A stretch of 64,000 bases of DNA from Larix kaempferi (GCA_027924585.1 BSBM01000440.1:10782001-10846000), one strand, 5' to 3'; positions 33,636-45,318 are shown, numbered from the stretch's first letter. The notes: generated by a model not told the origin, from the letters alone. Program-made: numbers and translations.

Positions 33636-34397
33636 TAATACACTTCGCTTCCTCGTTACAAACATGTTTTTCTTTTGAGTCATCTACAATCACTCTATTC
33701 GTAGCATCCCAACCATGGATCAAAATGTCCCAAACTGTGTTTAAAGGCTTGAGAAATACATAAGGATTTCCATCACCCCGATAACCCTCTCTGGCTATGC
33801 AAGAACAATATTCTTGTGTTACAATTACTCTGAATTGTTCCCTTTGCAATCCCGTTCTTTGTAATATTGTTGGGAAAAACTCATCAACATTTTTTTGTTG
33901 TGCAAATGTCCATACCCCAAATTCAAATATACTATAAATAATTTTTCAAAAATTCCATTAATACTGGACGTATAAAATAATACTTTGTGTTGATTTGATA
34001 TCCGGTGTTCGTGGCAATCTGAATTTCTTTTTTTTATGAATTGCGTGTAACAAAACTCCATTGAAATCGAAAATAATCAATGGTTTACTAGAAACAAATC
34101 TTCTAGTACTATATGCAAACAAAAAAAAACACACAACCCAATCAATAAAATATTATGTTTCAATGTTTCTAAGTATATTGCTTTCATGTTCTGCAATTCT
34201 TGAAACACATCACCAGATACATGATACGATGTCCATAAATAATATGAGAATTGTGCAATAAAACTTACATCAATTAAATGTAGAAGTTGTCAAAAATATA
34301 CAAATCACTAAATGAATTGTTGTCTGTATAATATGACGGTCATTTGAAGTTGAATGTCTTTAACGAACGCCCCATTTTTTAACGAGGCCCGAGATAA
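33636..34397 (-). pseudogene. HAD-3 segment, first part (upstream of the Copia-2 insertion)
   Basis: After acceptor TTTGCATATAG (~34110) the frame reads 'KPLIIFDFNGVLLHAIHKK' (motif I, Asp present, second position Asn), then 'FEFGVWTFAQQKNVDEFF' and, to 33640, 'NPYVFLKPLNTVWD' and 'NRVIVDDSKEK'. These are the motif I, substrate strand, LWE-like and DDSxxK elements in correct order, the best preserved HAD of the three. Frameshifts lie near 33850 and 34000. The segment 34112-34397 shared with copy A is intron. Confidence 0.7.
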
Positions 34398-34518
34398 TTC
34401 AACAGAGAAAAAGACATTTTTTTATAGTTATTTCTCTCTCTTGTGAACTGTCAAATGTCCAACTAGTTGGCATTTTCAAGCAGTTTTCCTTGCTATTATC
34501 TATTGATTGATATTTCCC

Positions 34519-34538
34519 TTAATCTATAAACAACATGT

Positions 34539-34585
<47 letters not shown>

Positions 34586-34998
34586 AAGTACATCATTGAA
34601 CAAATGTTTGTATACATTGAGTACTTCACCAACATTATAGTATGTATACCAATGTTATTATAAATAGTACTAAGTCTACATTGCTCTTGACCCCAAATAA
34701 ATACTAAGTATTCATTCTTCAACCATTCAAATATACCAATGAATTTTTTAATTTCCATGTTTTTTAGCAAGGAAAACCACAGAGCAACGTCGAAATGTTC
34801 TCTGGAAACACTGATAATATTGGGGCTAAACATCTGTGCATCATAACGATAGCAATTATGGAAAAAATGAGGTTGTTTGGAAGAATCTTCAATGTTGGAT
34901 AACATCTGAACTCCAAAGAGCAATCCCTCTACTCCCAAGACCAACAATTCTTTTGCGGTGATATCCGGACTACATACAAGAATCGTGACTATATACAC
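34519..34998 (-). pseudogene. HAD-2 segment with (AT)20 tail
   Basis: 'KELLVLGVEGLLFGV' replaces motif I, with Gly where the nucleophile Asp is expected. 'HFDVALWFSLLKN' matches the FxVGIWSS strand, and 'YLVFIWGQEQC' matches the W-x-Q-x-x-C segment of plant NLI-type HAD domains. Acceptor-like CTTGTATGTAG lies near 34970. The C-terminal third (LWE, DDSPxKA) is missing, and the frame runs into a (AT)20 microsatellite at 34541-34580, which translates as Tyr-Ile repeats. Confidence 0.55.
34541..34580. repeat. (AT)20 microsatellite
   Basis: Uninterrupted AT dinucleotide run of 40 bases at the 3' edge of the HAD-2 frame of copy B. Confidence 0.95.
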
Positions 34999-35291
34999 AA
35001 AAACAACAACAACACTTTGTTCATGAAGTTAATGATCACAAACATGCAACTGTAAATGAAGATTTTGATTTCCAAAGATTAATACAAAAATAACCCAAAA
35101 TTTCACAGATTGAAATGATTTAATAAAACCATCACACTGAACTAATTATATGTTAGATTCCGACGAAAATAGCAACATCACCGAAAAAACAGAAAACACA
35201 TTGAATGATTTAAAATATACGTAGGTTACATATAGTGTTTCCCACTCTTGAAATAAGCAATGATAGGTTACATTTGATGGCTATCACTCAA

Positions 35292-35968
35292 CTAGAAGAA
35301 GGCATTGAAGGTTATGATATCAGCTGATTCATGCATTTTACTAAAGCCCTGCCAGATTTGATGTACCAATTCACTTTCTTTCCTACCAGACGATGCAATA
35401 AAGGGCTTACTCAAAATACAGTTTTCACATGGATGTGCTTTCACATCATCACCCTCCAAAACAATCATTGATGTATTACTTTCTGATGTTGTCGTTGGGA
35501 ACTCCTCCCACACACGCTCCATATTTTTTTGTGTATTTCCTTCTTTATCGTAGGTACATCTCTATATAAACCATAAAAATAAAATTTGTCCCCCATATGA
35601 TTTTTCTGTACTTCCTGCCCTCAAAAATTTTGTAAACAGTGACTTCCCCTCATTGACCCCACATTTAGATGACCAAATCCCAACATTGAATTTGGAAAGA
35701 CATAATCCCAAAAATTTCATGGCATGTGTCCATGACTCATATGAAGTTTCTTTGTGTTTAAATTAAAATTCACCAACAATACTTTCTTCCCCCTTTCTTA
35801 CTTTTTTCCCTCCAACAATATTTTTTTATTTCCCTTTTTTTCTCTTTTGGAGTCATTTTCTATGACTTTCTTGCGAAAAAGAAAACCTTTCATTTCTAAA
35901 ATCCATAACATTTTTGTATGGGGAACTGCACATAAATAATGCTCGTCATTATATATTTCGGAATAAAT
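35292..35968 (-). pseudogene. HAD-1 (NLI-interacting-factor/FCP1-like) segment
   Basis: After acceptor TTTATGTGCAG (~35948) comes 'KMLWILEMKGFLFRK', equivalent to the hhhhDxxGxL motif I strand but with Glu for the nucleophile Asp. After frameshifts follow 'FLGLCLSKFNVGIWSSK', 'LFLWFI..CT', 'MERVWEEF' and 'NTSMIVLEGDDVKAHP'. This order and spacing match plant NLI-interacting-factor phosphatases (FxVGIWSS; W..xxCT; LxxxWE; NTLLxDDSPxKA). The catalytic Asp is not seen, so it may be an inactive phosphoprotein-binding domain, or decayed. Confidence 0.6.
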
Positions 35969-36250
35969 TTGTTTTATCAATTTAAGTAGAAAATATTCGT
36001 TGTTTTTTACCTATCAATGCTAGGCCAACATTTGAGTGGTGAGTAACATCGCTGGAGATACCATGTTTTGACACCAAGCCCTCGCCTGGTTCATTGTTGT
36101 CCAAGCTCTTTCCCAATTCATTATTGTCCAAGCTCTCGCATGGTTCATTATTATCCGATGTGATTTGTTGGATAATATCCATGGACATCGTCGATGCCAA
36201 CTCTAGTTGTGGATGATCCACATGTTGAATAGCAATCCAATCATCTTGAC

Positions 36251-36362
36251 CTGGAAATTTGTCGGTATACATTTTATATAAATTTTTGCAAGTATTCAAG
36301 TTCATTATCCCTATTCATAATTTAGTTAATTTAACCATGATCTTTGAAAAATAATTTTTTAC
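36251..36362 (-). other. Phase-1 intron in copy B
   Basis: Minus strand GAAG|GTAAAAAATT at the donor and AAATTTCCAG|GTCAAGATG at the acceptor. Removing it fuses an acidic Gln/Glu stretch to a segment with a 3-fold 'DNNExGxSL' repeat (36070-36170) without a frameshift. With 37894-37992 (99 bases, phase 0) it shows that introns survive, so this is not a retrocopy. Confidence 0.6.
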
Positions 36363-36559
36363 CTTCTTGTCCATCTTGTTCTTCAGTTTGGTAGTTCTTC
36401 GTTGATTCTCTATCACATTCAATTTCATCATTGGATAGTATAATTTTATTTGAATATGTAGTAGAATAGGAATTTGAAGAAGTTATTAAACATAACTGAC
36501 CAAGAAAAGTAAAATACAATGAAAGAAGACATATGAAAATGTTAATACAAATACCTTGG

Positions 36560-37893
36560 TTTATAGCCAATTCATGATAGAAATTGTTCATAAATGACTC
36601 ATGTTGTACTGCCTCCAAAATAGAAATAACTCTTTCTAGTGACCTAATTAATGAACGAAGAAATCTACCTCCTGCGTACAACGAAAAAATTGTACCTCAA
36701 GAACATATCAGTCTAGAAACTATGTGATCCCAAAATTCATGTGTCCTTTCTTTTTCAAAAACATGGCTTCTCGAACTATCATTGTTAACCTTGAGAAAGG
36801 GTAAATCAATCATTGGTAGGCCCTCATCCTTACAATCCATATTCATTTGAAAAGTAGACAAATTATCCTCATCCATTCCAATTCTCCAACATTGTATAAT
36901 AGAGAATCCTATAAACAAGTCCTTGGAGAAATCTCTATAAACTCCCTTGATAGGATTCTGCATTACCTTTTTTTTATATTTCTTGCTGAAAAGTGTGAAA
37001 TCTTTAGAAATCATACAATATTTTTCCATATCAGTTAAAAAAATACAAGTACATGCCGTTTCATTTTATTCTAAGTAGTACAACAATGCAAGCATATCTT
37101 CTTCTGTCTAGGGACTATCACAATTACACATATCAACAACAACAAATTCACAACTGATTGCCGCACCAAAAAATGCAATGGATCTTAGTGTGTTGACCAA
37201 AGATGCAGGATAACAACATTGAGAATAAAACTGTGAACTATCTTTGATGACATCAATGGACATACCCATCCCCTCTTTATTGATATATATATTCAATATT
37301 TTCTTAGCATCATTTGGTAATTTGGTACCATTATCCTCTTTAGATTCTTTCTTTCTCTTTTTAGATGGAGATTTTCCTTGCTTTTCGGAGCATAAAATAC
37401 TACATAGTTGCTGGAGATGATTTGGTGCAATTTTATAGATTTAAATGACGTTATGGTCAGTGATAATATGTGATTGAACCGTTTGAACATCATGAACTTT
37501 GAAATATTCAACGATCGAATGCTTGGTTGACCTCTCATCCTTGATTCGCTTGCAATATTGATATAAAGTCTCTGCACAAACATTTTTGTCAACAGATGTG
37601 ATCATCCAAACTGATCCCTTGATTATATTTTCCACCACAACGGTCAATTCATCTTTATTAAGATGATGCAATGGTCTAAAAAAATTAGATCCATGATTCT
37701 TTATTTTATTTTGAACAAAATCAACTTGAGTGATACTCTTGGGTGAGCATGGCAAGGAACCACTTTTGTAAAGCTCGAATACAAATATCCATTTGCTCCA
37801 AAGTGGATCCAATGTCAAAAAAAGAGTTAGCTTGTATTTAAGGCTATCCTTTGTTTGAACAACAAAGGTATCCATACATTCACCTTGGAAGTT
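36560..37893 (-). pseudogene. DNA-methyltransferase-like segment
   Basis: One frame runs from the splice acceptor (TTTGTAG|AACTTCC at 37893) to about 36560, broken only by TAA 37441, TAG ~37113, TAA ~37069 and TGA ~36697. 'CEFVVVDMCNCDSP' resembles the catalytic-motif beta strand of amino-methyltransferases, although a canonical D/N-PPY/W is not present. Near the end 'HEFWDHIVSRLIC' is followed by 'GTIFSLYAGGRFLR' and 'VISILEA', the order seen in beta-class DNA N6/N4 methyltransferases (FW..L+ then motif I FAGxG then E). Lys-rich 'SKKRKK' may be a nuclear signal. If real, the catalytic motif is degenerate. The family call is inference. Confidence 0.4.
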
Positions 37894-37992
37894 CTACAAA
37901 CATATAAAATTGAAGATAATATTTAATTTGCTAATTGCATAACACATGAAGCAATATAAATACTTTGACTGATAGGAAGAAAAATACCATAC

Positions 37993-38508
37993 CTGCAAAG
38001 CATCACTGGAAGCATTTCCATTTCCTAGGAGGGATGGCCTGCCGTAGGATATCCATTTCTCCCTTGCTTTTACAACTTGAGAAATGAATGGAGTGTCTGC
38101 AAATTCCTTGTTCGATAAATTTTGTTGTTTGAATAATTTGTTGATAATGTGTTAAGGAACATCTTTATGTGTAAGACGAGTTGTTTGATGCCGATACCTT
38201 GAATGGACCGACTGATATTTATCAGTTTCAATGATTTTTTTCTACGTAGAAATAGTATGCTTCCCATCCAATACATAAAAATTTATTGAAGGCAAATTAA
38301 TTTCGTCTTCATTTCTAGGAATAAATCCCAATGTGGTCTCCTTATCGAAAGGAAATAGAATAACATCTCTCAATGTTGTTGTAAATGTTGAGAGAAGATA
38401 TATAACCATCTTTTCCACGACCTCCTCATCAACTTTTCGATATTGTAAATGAGGAGGCGCAACAACACATCTTGTTACGTCAATAGAAAAAACTTCCTCA
38501 TTGAACAA
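37993..38508 (-). pseudogene. ParB-like domain segment
   Basis: The frame contains 'APPHLQYRKVDEEVVEKM' followed about 60 residues later by 'INFYVLDGKHTIST'. ParB N-terminal domains show an Arg motif, then a G-H-R type nucleotide-binding motif (xxDGxHRxxA). Here 'LDGKHTIS' occupies that place. The segment ends 'KWISYGRPSLL' and a phase-0 splice donor at 37992. Stops: TAG at ~38243 and TAA at ~38154, both compatible with Gln. In phages and bacteria ParB-like domains are often fused to DNA methylases, which fits the next segment. Could instead be another DGxH-containing domain. Confidence 0.42.
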
Positions 38509-38557
38509 AAAGTATTTGATCTACTCTTGTTGAACTTCTTTTGAATTTTTGAAGCTC

Positions 38558-39187
38558 TTAGTCTCTTTTGCGCATCATCACTATAGAAGGACTTGATTTG
38601 AGTGGTTTGAAGGAAGATTTGGTCACATCTTTTTCAATATGATGGAGAAATGTTCTTCTAAGGCTGATAAGAATATTTTCATGGCCTACTTTTGTCAACT
38701 TCTTTTCAATATTCATGTAATTCAATATAGATGAATTTTTCGCATCCAGGATTATTTTCTTCCATACTGACAAAATTCCTTTCTTCAAAGATGGCGCGGT
38801 ATTAATTCTGGGCTGATTAGTAACATCATACGAGGGAAAAACCCAGACTTGAATCGCACAGGAAACCGAATCTGAATCGGGATCACTTTTCATTAGATCT
38901 AGTTGAAAATTACAAACCATAAGATCAACCTGTAGAAGGAAACACTGGTCTCTCTCGACCACTTAAACTTGAACATGCAATAAATCGTCAGTAATGGGAT
39001 CCACAGATGTCAATATTCCAGCTCGAGTTGGAGTTCCTTCCTCATCCAAGAAGAATAGATATAAATCTGGGTACAAATTATCTGGTTCATCCATCTCAAC
39101 ATACCATCCATGCCTGAATAAACCATGGTTGTGATATTTTAACGAATCAAGGAACGATATTTCCTGGTATTGACTAAGGCTCAACAA
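38558..39187 (-). pseudogene. Unrecognised N-terminal region of copy B
   Basis: One frame broken by a single TAA (38963-38965, Gln would fit). It contains 'FRHGWYVEMDEPDNLYPDL', 'PTRAGILTSVDPITDDLL' and a Lys/Arg-rich end. A splice-acceptor-like GTTTTGCAG lies just upstream at ~39203, so an earlier exon is likely. After 38558 the frame shifts into the ParB-like segment. No family recognised. Confidence 0.5.
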
Positions 39188-39439
39188 TGCAGAGATGTTT
39201 TATCTGCAAAACATTAAATATTAAGTAGTTAATATAAGGATGCATACAATGTTTATAATTATAAATTAGTGTTTTAATATTATATGTATACTTGCAAATG
39301 TTAAGGCTAATGACTGATGGATAAGGAATGACCGTTCATTTTCAAAATCAATTGATTGATTAAGAACAAATCAGATAACATTATCCATGAGATACCGAAT
39401 GCACATTTTATATAGTCATTTGAGATTGAATCGATCATA

Positions 39440-39770
39440 GAAGGAGCAATCATCATAGAAGCAATGACCGATCCTTCTTGTTGGAATTTGGAAGTCAGAA
39501 GTCAGGATAAATATTGTTTCTATGTTATAACTTAGCCCATGTCCCAATCCCTACTATTTACAGCCGAAGTCAGAAGTTGGGAATTGCTGCCCCAACCTTC
39601 GTAGATTAAATATTTTTACATTTCTCTCGTATATGAAGGGGTAGTTGACCCTTCTATTGGGTCCCAAAATAGCCCCTTTTTTCCTATACTTATCAACACC
39701 TTTTTCCCTGTTTTGCCTCACCTTTCCATAACCCAAGCAGGTATCTTCCCAAGTCAATCATGGATCTCAA
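39440..39770. other. 5' flank of copy B shared with copy A's locus
   Basis: 39464-39656 matches 22367-22545, including 'TAAATATTGTTT(C/A)TATGTTATAACTTAGCC' and 'CCCAACCTTCGTAGATTAAATATTTTTACATTTCT'. After 39656 the two loci differ. This is the upstream limit of the duplicated or mobile unit as far as I can see. Confidence 0.6.
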
Positions 39771-39889
39771 CAGGTATAATCTATTATTGCTCTATCTTAT
39801 TAATGCCTAATATTGTTTATGGTTATGAACTTTATATTTTGATTTGTGCTAACATGTATTGATTTGATAAATATAGTTCAGAGCCCTGA

Positions 39890-41107
39890 AAGACCACAGG
39901 TGTAGCAGCTCGCTGAACCTATGGAAGAAATGAATACGTGGCGCCAGTTGTCCCTTTCTGAATTTGGTTCCATGTATCACTATGACAGCTCAAGCATCCT
40001 TCCACGATGCCTGCTGCGACTGGGTCACGATAGAACATCCACGCATCTTCTATTCCAATCAGTTGGAATTTATTCAGTCTGCTAACAACACGGAGTAACA
40101 ACGCAGGCCTGAACGCAAAATAACTTCATTCAATTTCATTTATGGCTATAACTATTTCTGTTTCAATTCAGTAGCCTGAAGATCCTAGATCTTCATGGCT
40201 GCCCGATATTTGTGAGACGAAATTATGTCATCTGTGTATAAATGTAAGAAGGCGATCTGATCCTAAGGTTTTTTTAATTAGCAATTGATTGTAAGAACTA
40301 TAACAGAGTGTTGTAACTGTGGATCTACCATTTTAATACAAGGCGCAGAATTCTTGATACTCTTGTGTCTTAATTTGTGTTAGTTTCACGGCATCTCTGT
40401 TAGAAGGCCAGGGCCCACCTTCTCACAGAGATCGCTGAGTTAGGTGGATACTTTAGTTTTGTTTATGTTATTTTAATGTGGAATTACAGTAGGCATATTT
40501 ACAGTGAGTTGCAACAGTAGTTTTTATGACTGCATTTCGTTTGGTGTGCTAAAACAGTGTGGTGTGACAGTCGGTTGTGTAGTATAGTTTTCCTTTTTTA
40601 TGCAAGTGTGTTAGTTGTTGTTATAGTCAAGCTCAACTCTAATTTCTTTCTATCATTTATGTTTCTTAGAATTTGCTAATTTAGCCAGATTATGGTTCAA
40701 TCTTAGTTCTGGTTCATTACTGTTATTTATCTTTCTTAGGATTTATTGAATTAGATAGGTTATGGTTTGAGTTACTTGTATTCTGATATTTTTAGGATTT
40801 AACTTCTTGCAAAAGTAAGTCTAGTTTATTTATTCTTAGGTTAGTAACTTTTGGATTGATGTTGTAGGAAAGTAGAAGTCCTCTGAAGTTCTTAGATGGA
40901 TAAATTAGATTATCTTTAGCAATGAGTTGATTTGACTGAGCAGTTAGGTAGAATAATTGATCTTCATTTTATTCAATCAGCTATGTGAGTGTTTATGCAT
41001 AGATTTTGCTTATTGCCTTTGAAATAACAACACCTACCTGGGTTGACAATTTATATTGAGCATTATGTATGTTAATTAGAACTTATTAGCATATACAGTG
41101 ATCAACA
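39890..41107 (+). repeat. Probable Gypsy-1 5' LTR
   Basis: The right end GATCAACA at 41107 sits four bases before the primer-binding site. The left end is not resolved because no 3' LTR is available for comparison. The sequence is AT-rich without coding motifs, as expected of a Tat/Athila-type long LTR. Confidence 0.4.
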
Positions 41108-41110
41108 TTT

Positions 41111-41128
41111 TGGCGTCGTTGTCGGGGA
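41111..41128 (+). promoter_or_regulatory. Gypsy-1 primer-binding site, Asp tRNA type
   Basis: TGGCGTCGTTGTCGGGGA, two C-to-T changes from the TGGCGCCGTTGCCGGGGA site typical of plant Tat/Athila gypsy elements. Confidence 0.88.
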
Positions 41129-41400
41129 TGGTAATTAATAGACATAGATGGTATTTGATTAATTGATTTCATTATCTATGAATATTTGAAGCCTGCGTGA
41201 ATACGAGAAGAAAAAATCAGGCACCCCCCCAAAATACTAACCCTGCAGGTGGATGAGGTCATGGCGATAACCAAGGTTTGGGAAGATAGACATTCATTGA
41301 TGAAATAATTTCCAAAGCTGATTGCTCTACCAGACTACCATGAGCATCTTTAGGAAGAGGAAACTTCGTTCTCCCTGATATTGAAAAATCTACATCAACC

Positions 41401-43638
41401 ATGGAGAACGCAACGGGACCTTTAACTCCCATTCCTGAGAAGAAACCTCCTGAAGATAAAGGAATTGTTGCAGGTGCAGCGGTTCAAGAGGATATATATC
41501 AAATCAATGGGCACATAGTAACTAAAGAAGAGTGGTTAGAACATCACTAAGAAGCAGAGGAAGAAAGAAGGCGAGAGGAATAAAGGAGGAGAGAAGAAGA
41601 AGAAAGGGCAGAGGAAGAAAGAAGGAGAGAAGAACGAAGGAACTGGGGAAACATGGATAACGAAGAACGTGAAGAAAATCATGAACATCCTAATGGCCAT
41701 GAAGAGGAAACATGGGACAACCATCATGGAGACCCAGTTATCACGCTCGAATTTCCGATTCGACAAGTACCTGGGGCTGCTCCTATGAAGAATATCTCAC
41801 CCTCATTTTTGCCGAATTTTCATGGCAAGTCCATTGAAGACCCAGATGAATTCCTTCTTGAATTCGATATCCTCTGTCGTAGCTGTGAATATACCTCCAG
41901 TGCGCAAAAATTGAAATTATTTTTGGACACCCTGAAAGGAAACGCTCTGCGTTGGTTCATGAGTTTGGTTCGTGAAACCATTACTACCTGGGAACATATG
42001 AAACAAATCTTTATTTCCAAATACCAAGATTATTGCATAACCAAAGATAGGAGATAAAAATTGTTTAAAATGGTCCATCAAGAAGAGGAGAGCTTGGAAG
42101 ATTTTGTTGAGAGATTGTTATATAATTTACAGAGGTCCGGTCATGCCAATATTGGGAAATATGTATTGAATATTATCTTACTGCGTGGAATCAAAGAGGA
42201 TTTCCTAGACATGCTAAATTTGTTGGAGAAGGGAGATATCTCAAAAGAACCCTTTAAAAATATCATTGACTCATGTCGAAGATATTCAAGGGGATCCTCT
42301 ATAACCAAAAATAGAGAGAGAGAACGAGATCGAGATGTCATCACTAGGACGCATAAGTCATCCAATGGAGGGGCCACTCAAGCAGAAATAGGAAACCTTA
42401 TTGAGAATTTTAAAATAGACATGATGAGATCTATCTCCTCATAGTTGGATATATTAAGAGAAAAACAAAGGAAAGCAGAAGAAGATTTGGCACTTGTTGT
42501 ATTCTGTGCTAAATGTAGGAAGAAGCACCCACTAAAGGAATGTCTGCTTGACAAGGTGGAGGTATGTCGAATATGTGAATTGGATCATGACACCAAATAA
42601 TGTCCTTCACTACCCAAAGTCAAAGCAATTCTGCAGGAATCTACTTCATATGTGGAGCAAGCTTATTTCATCGCTCAGAAGAAGCCTTGGCAGCCTCAGA
42701 ATCAAGGTATGAACCTAGATCCATCACCTTTTTGGAATAATATGAATAACATGAATAATATGAATGATATGAATAATCAGTTCCCTTCAAATTATTCCTA
42801 TTCTAATAACCAATGGCATCCACCTCAAACTTCAATGCAAAATCCTAATCCTTGGACGCCATGGGAACAACAATCAAACCAACAAACTCCTTGGTCTCCT
42901 GGTTGGAGAAATTACTATCCAAGAAATCAGTTCCCTCACAACCAAACTCCTCATCAACAGTATCAGCAACCACAGCTGCAACTCCAAAATAATGCCACAC
43001 CAATGAACGTACCACTACGACCACATCTTCCTTCTAGGCCTAACCCCAACCTGAATAATAAGGCAGTACATCAGTTCGAAACTACTAACATGCCAGCTTA
43101 TTCCATTTCCCCAATTCCCTGCAATGGCATACACCTACGATCAGGGGGGGTAGTGGAACCCATCGTCATTGAGGATGTTCCATCCTTTGTGACTGAAGTA
43201 AGAATGAATCATCAATTCGAGAATTCAGTTAACACAACAATCTCCATGATTGAGGATGCCGAAACTCCTACTGAAACACCAACTGAAATACATGAAGAAA
43301 CACACATTGAAACACAACCTACACAACTGAAAAGAGAACCACCATATCCCGAACGTTTGGCCTTACAAAAAATAGTGGAACAAACTCAGTTCAATATCTT
43401 AGGAGAATTGAAGAATATTTATGTCAAGATTCCATTTTTACAAGCCCTTCATGATCTACCTATCTACGCCAATATCGTTAGGGATCTGTGCGTGGAAAAG
43501 CTAGGAAGGAATCCTAGAAACTATCCTACAGTCCATGTAGTGGGAAAATCGACTGAATTGATAATGGGGAGGGCTCCACTGGCTAAGTATGACAGCCCAG
43601 GTAATCCTACTGTCACAGTATACAATGGGCATACTTAG
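41401..43638 (+). pseudogene. Gypsy-1 gag and nucleocapsid
   Basis: Starts at ATG 41401. An Arg/Glu-rich helix (41550-41650) precedes the gag domain ('FLPNFHGKSIEDPDEFL', 'GNALRWFMSL', 'EEESLEDFVERLL'). The zinc-binding end has 'CAKCRKKHPLKECL' and 'CRICELDHDTK', then Cys (42510-42610), followed by an Asn/Gln/Pro-rich segment (42650-43050). Premature stops are TAA 41549, 41581, 42055 and 42598 and TAG 42442. Several fall where Gln is expected. No frameshift in 2.2 kb. Confidence 0.8.
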
Positions 43639-45318
43639 ATACCCAACGCCTTGGTATATTTAGGTGCAACCATAAATGTCATGACCATCGAGACTGTAAG
43701 AAATATGGGACTCACTAATCTCAGGCCTACCCCTACCATACTAGAACTGGCTAACAGGTCCACTATAAAACCTGAAGGAATCTTAGATGACCTGGTGGTC
43801 ACCGTCAATTTGTGGGAATACCCTGTAGACTTCTTGGTTTTACAACCCAAGTCGCAGCTAGGGGAACACCCGTTAATCCTAGGACGACCATGGTTAGCTA
43901 CAGTTGACGCATGTATCAGCTGTAGATCAAGCTCCATGACAATTTTTGATGGGACTGATATTGAAAACCTGACCCTATATCCTCTAGCCAGACCAAGTTT
44001 TGATGCTGAAACTCCAGTATGGATGGATTTAGAGGAAGAGGAAGCCATTCAGCCATTGTTAACAATTGGGAAGGCCTTGACTTTCAAAATTGAAACTGAA
44101 GATGATGACATAAGCAATTTGATTAGTGAGCCCACATCTATCACTAGACACGCATATCAAATTCTGAACAACACCTTAAGTGAAAAAGAACAAGAAGATC
44201 TAACTAAAGAGACTCTAGTTAGTGATGTCGAAATAATCCCAGTTATTAAAAACTTGAAAAGTACTCCAGTAGAAATCGAGCCTAGAAAAACTCTGAACAT
44301 TAATCTGAATCTTGCGCTCGATGAACTAGAACGTCTGATCACATTGCTAAAAAAACATAAGGGATCATTTGCATGGGAATATACAGATACGAGGGGTATC
44401 CCCTCAAATTTGTGTACCCACCATATTTATATTAAAAGTGACTCCATGCCAGTGTGCCAACCTAAACATCGAATGAACCCGAATTTAAGGGATATTGTGA
44501 AGGAAGAAATTAAAAAACTCTTGGAGGAAGGATTTATCTACCCAATTTCAGACAGCGAGTGGGTTTCCCCACTCGTGATCGTACCTAAAAAGAATGGAAA
44601 ATGGATATTCTGTGTAGATTACAGAGAACTAAATAAAGCAACGCAGAAAGACCATTTTCCCTTACCATTTATTGATCAGGTTCTGGACACCTTGTCTGGA
44701 AAGAAATTATTTTCCTTTCTGGATGGATGCAGTGGTTATAATCAGATCCATATTTCCCCCGAAGACCAAGATAAAACCACCTTCACTTGTCCTTGGGGCA
44801 CCTTTGCATATAGGGTGCTTTCTTTTGGGTTATGTAATGCACCGGCCACATTTCAGAGAGATGTGATTGGGATATTTTTTGAGATGGTTAACAATTGCAT
44901 GGAAATATTTATGGATGATTTCAATCCATACGGTAGTAGTTTTGATGAAGCGTTGAAGAATCAGGAAAGAGTTTTAGAATGCTGTGAACAAACCCACCTG
45001 TCTCTGAGCACTGAAAAGTGAAACATGATGATGGATGAGGGTATAGTTCTGGGGCACTTTATCTCTGCTACAGGTATCCAGGTAGATACAGTGAAAATTA
45101 AGGTAATCACAAACATTCCCACTCCTGGAACACAGAAAGAGGTACGTAGCTTCCTTAGGCATGTTCGTTATTACAGAATATTTATAGAAAAATTGTCCAA
45201 GCTAGCTTCTCCTTTATTTACTTTATTGATGAAGGATGTACAATTTGTTTGGATAGATGCATGTCAAACAACGTTTGTAGAGCTCAAGAAAAGGTTGTCC
45301 ACAACGCCTATTCTATGA
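43639..45318 (+). pseudogene. Gypsy-1 protease and reverse transcriptase
   Basis: Protease: 'NALVYLGATINVM' near 43651, where Tyr replaces the catalytic Asp of DLGAS, followed by 'HPLILGRPWLATVDA'. RT: 'SEWVSPLVIVPKKNGKW', 'FCVDYRELNKAT', 'FLDGCSGYNQI', 'FGLCNAPATFQR' and 'EIFMDDFNPYG', with the catalytic Asp residues present. Stops: TAG 43636, TGA 45019 and TGA 45316 (a CGA-to-TGA change fits). RT is the best preserved domain in the window. Confidence 0.85.

Larger units (their letters stand above)
26176..39187 (-). pseudogene. Copy B: multi-exon ParB-like / DNA-methyltransferase-like / triple HAD gene, interrupted by Copia-2
   Basis: Minus-strand coding runs 39187 to 33636, is interrupted by Copia-2, and ends with TAA at 26429-26431. 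Regions in order: unknown N-terminus (39187-38558), ParB-like (38508-37993), methyltransferase-like (37893-36560), acidic linker (36250-36011), HAD-1 (35950-35292), HAD-2 (34998-34580), HAD-3 (34110-33636 plus 26564-26429). Three GT-AG introns keep the phase across joins (37894-37992, 36251-36362, and 36010 to ~35948). Premature stops are mostly TAA or TAG where Gln would fit, with a few frameshifts (near 38510 and 35750). Expected product well over 1,000 residues. Copy A shows the locus exists elsewhere as a deletion derivative. I do not recognise this architecture in any described plant gene. The domain calls come from motif reading only. Confidence 0.6.

Noticed and set aside
34519-34600. 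Tyr-Ile repeat protein tail
   Set aside because: Simply the translation of the (AT)20 microsatellite. Not part of the HAD-2 domain.
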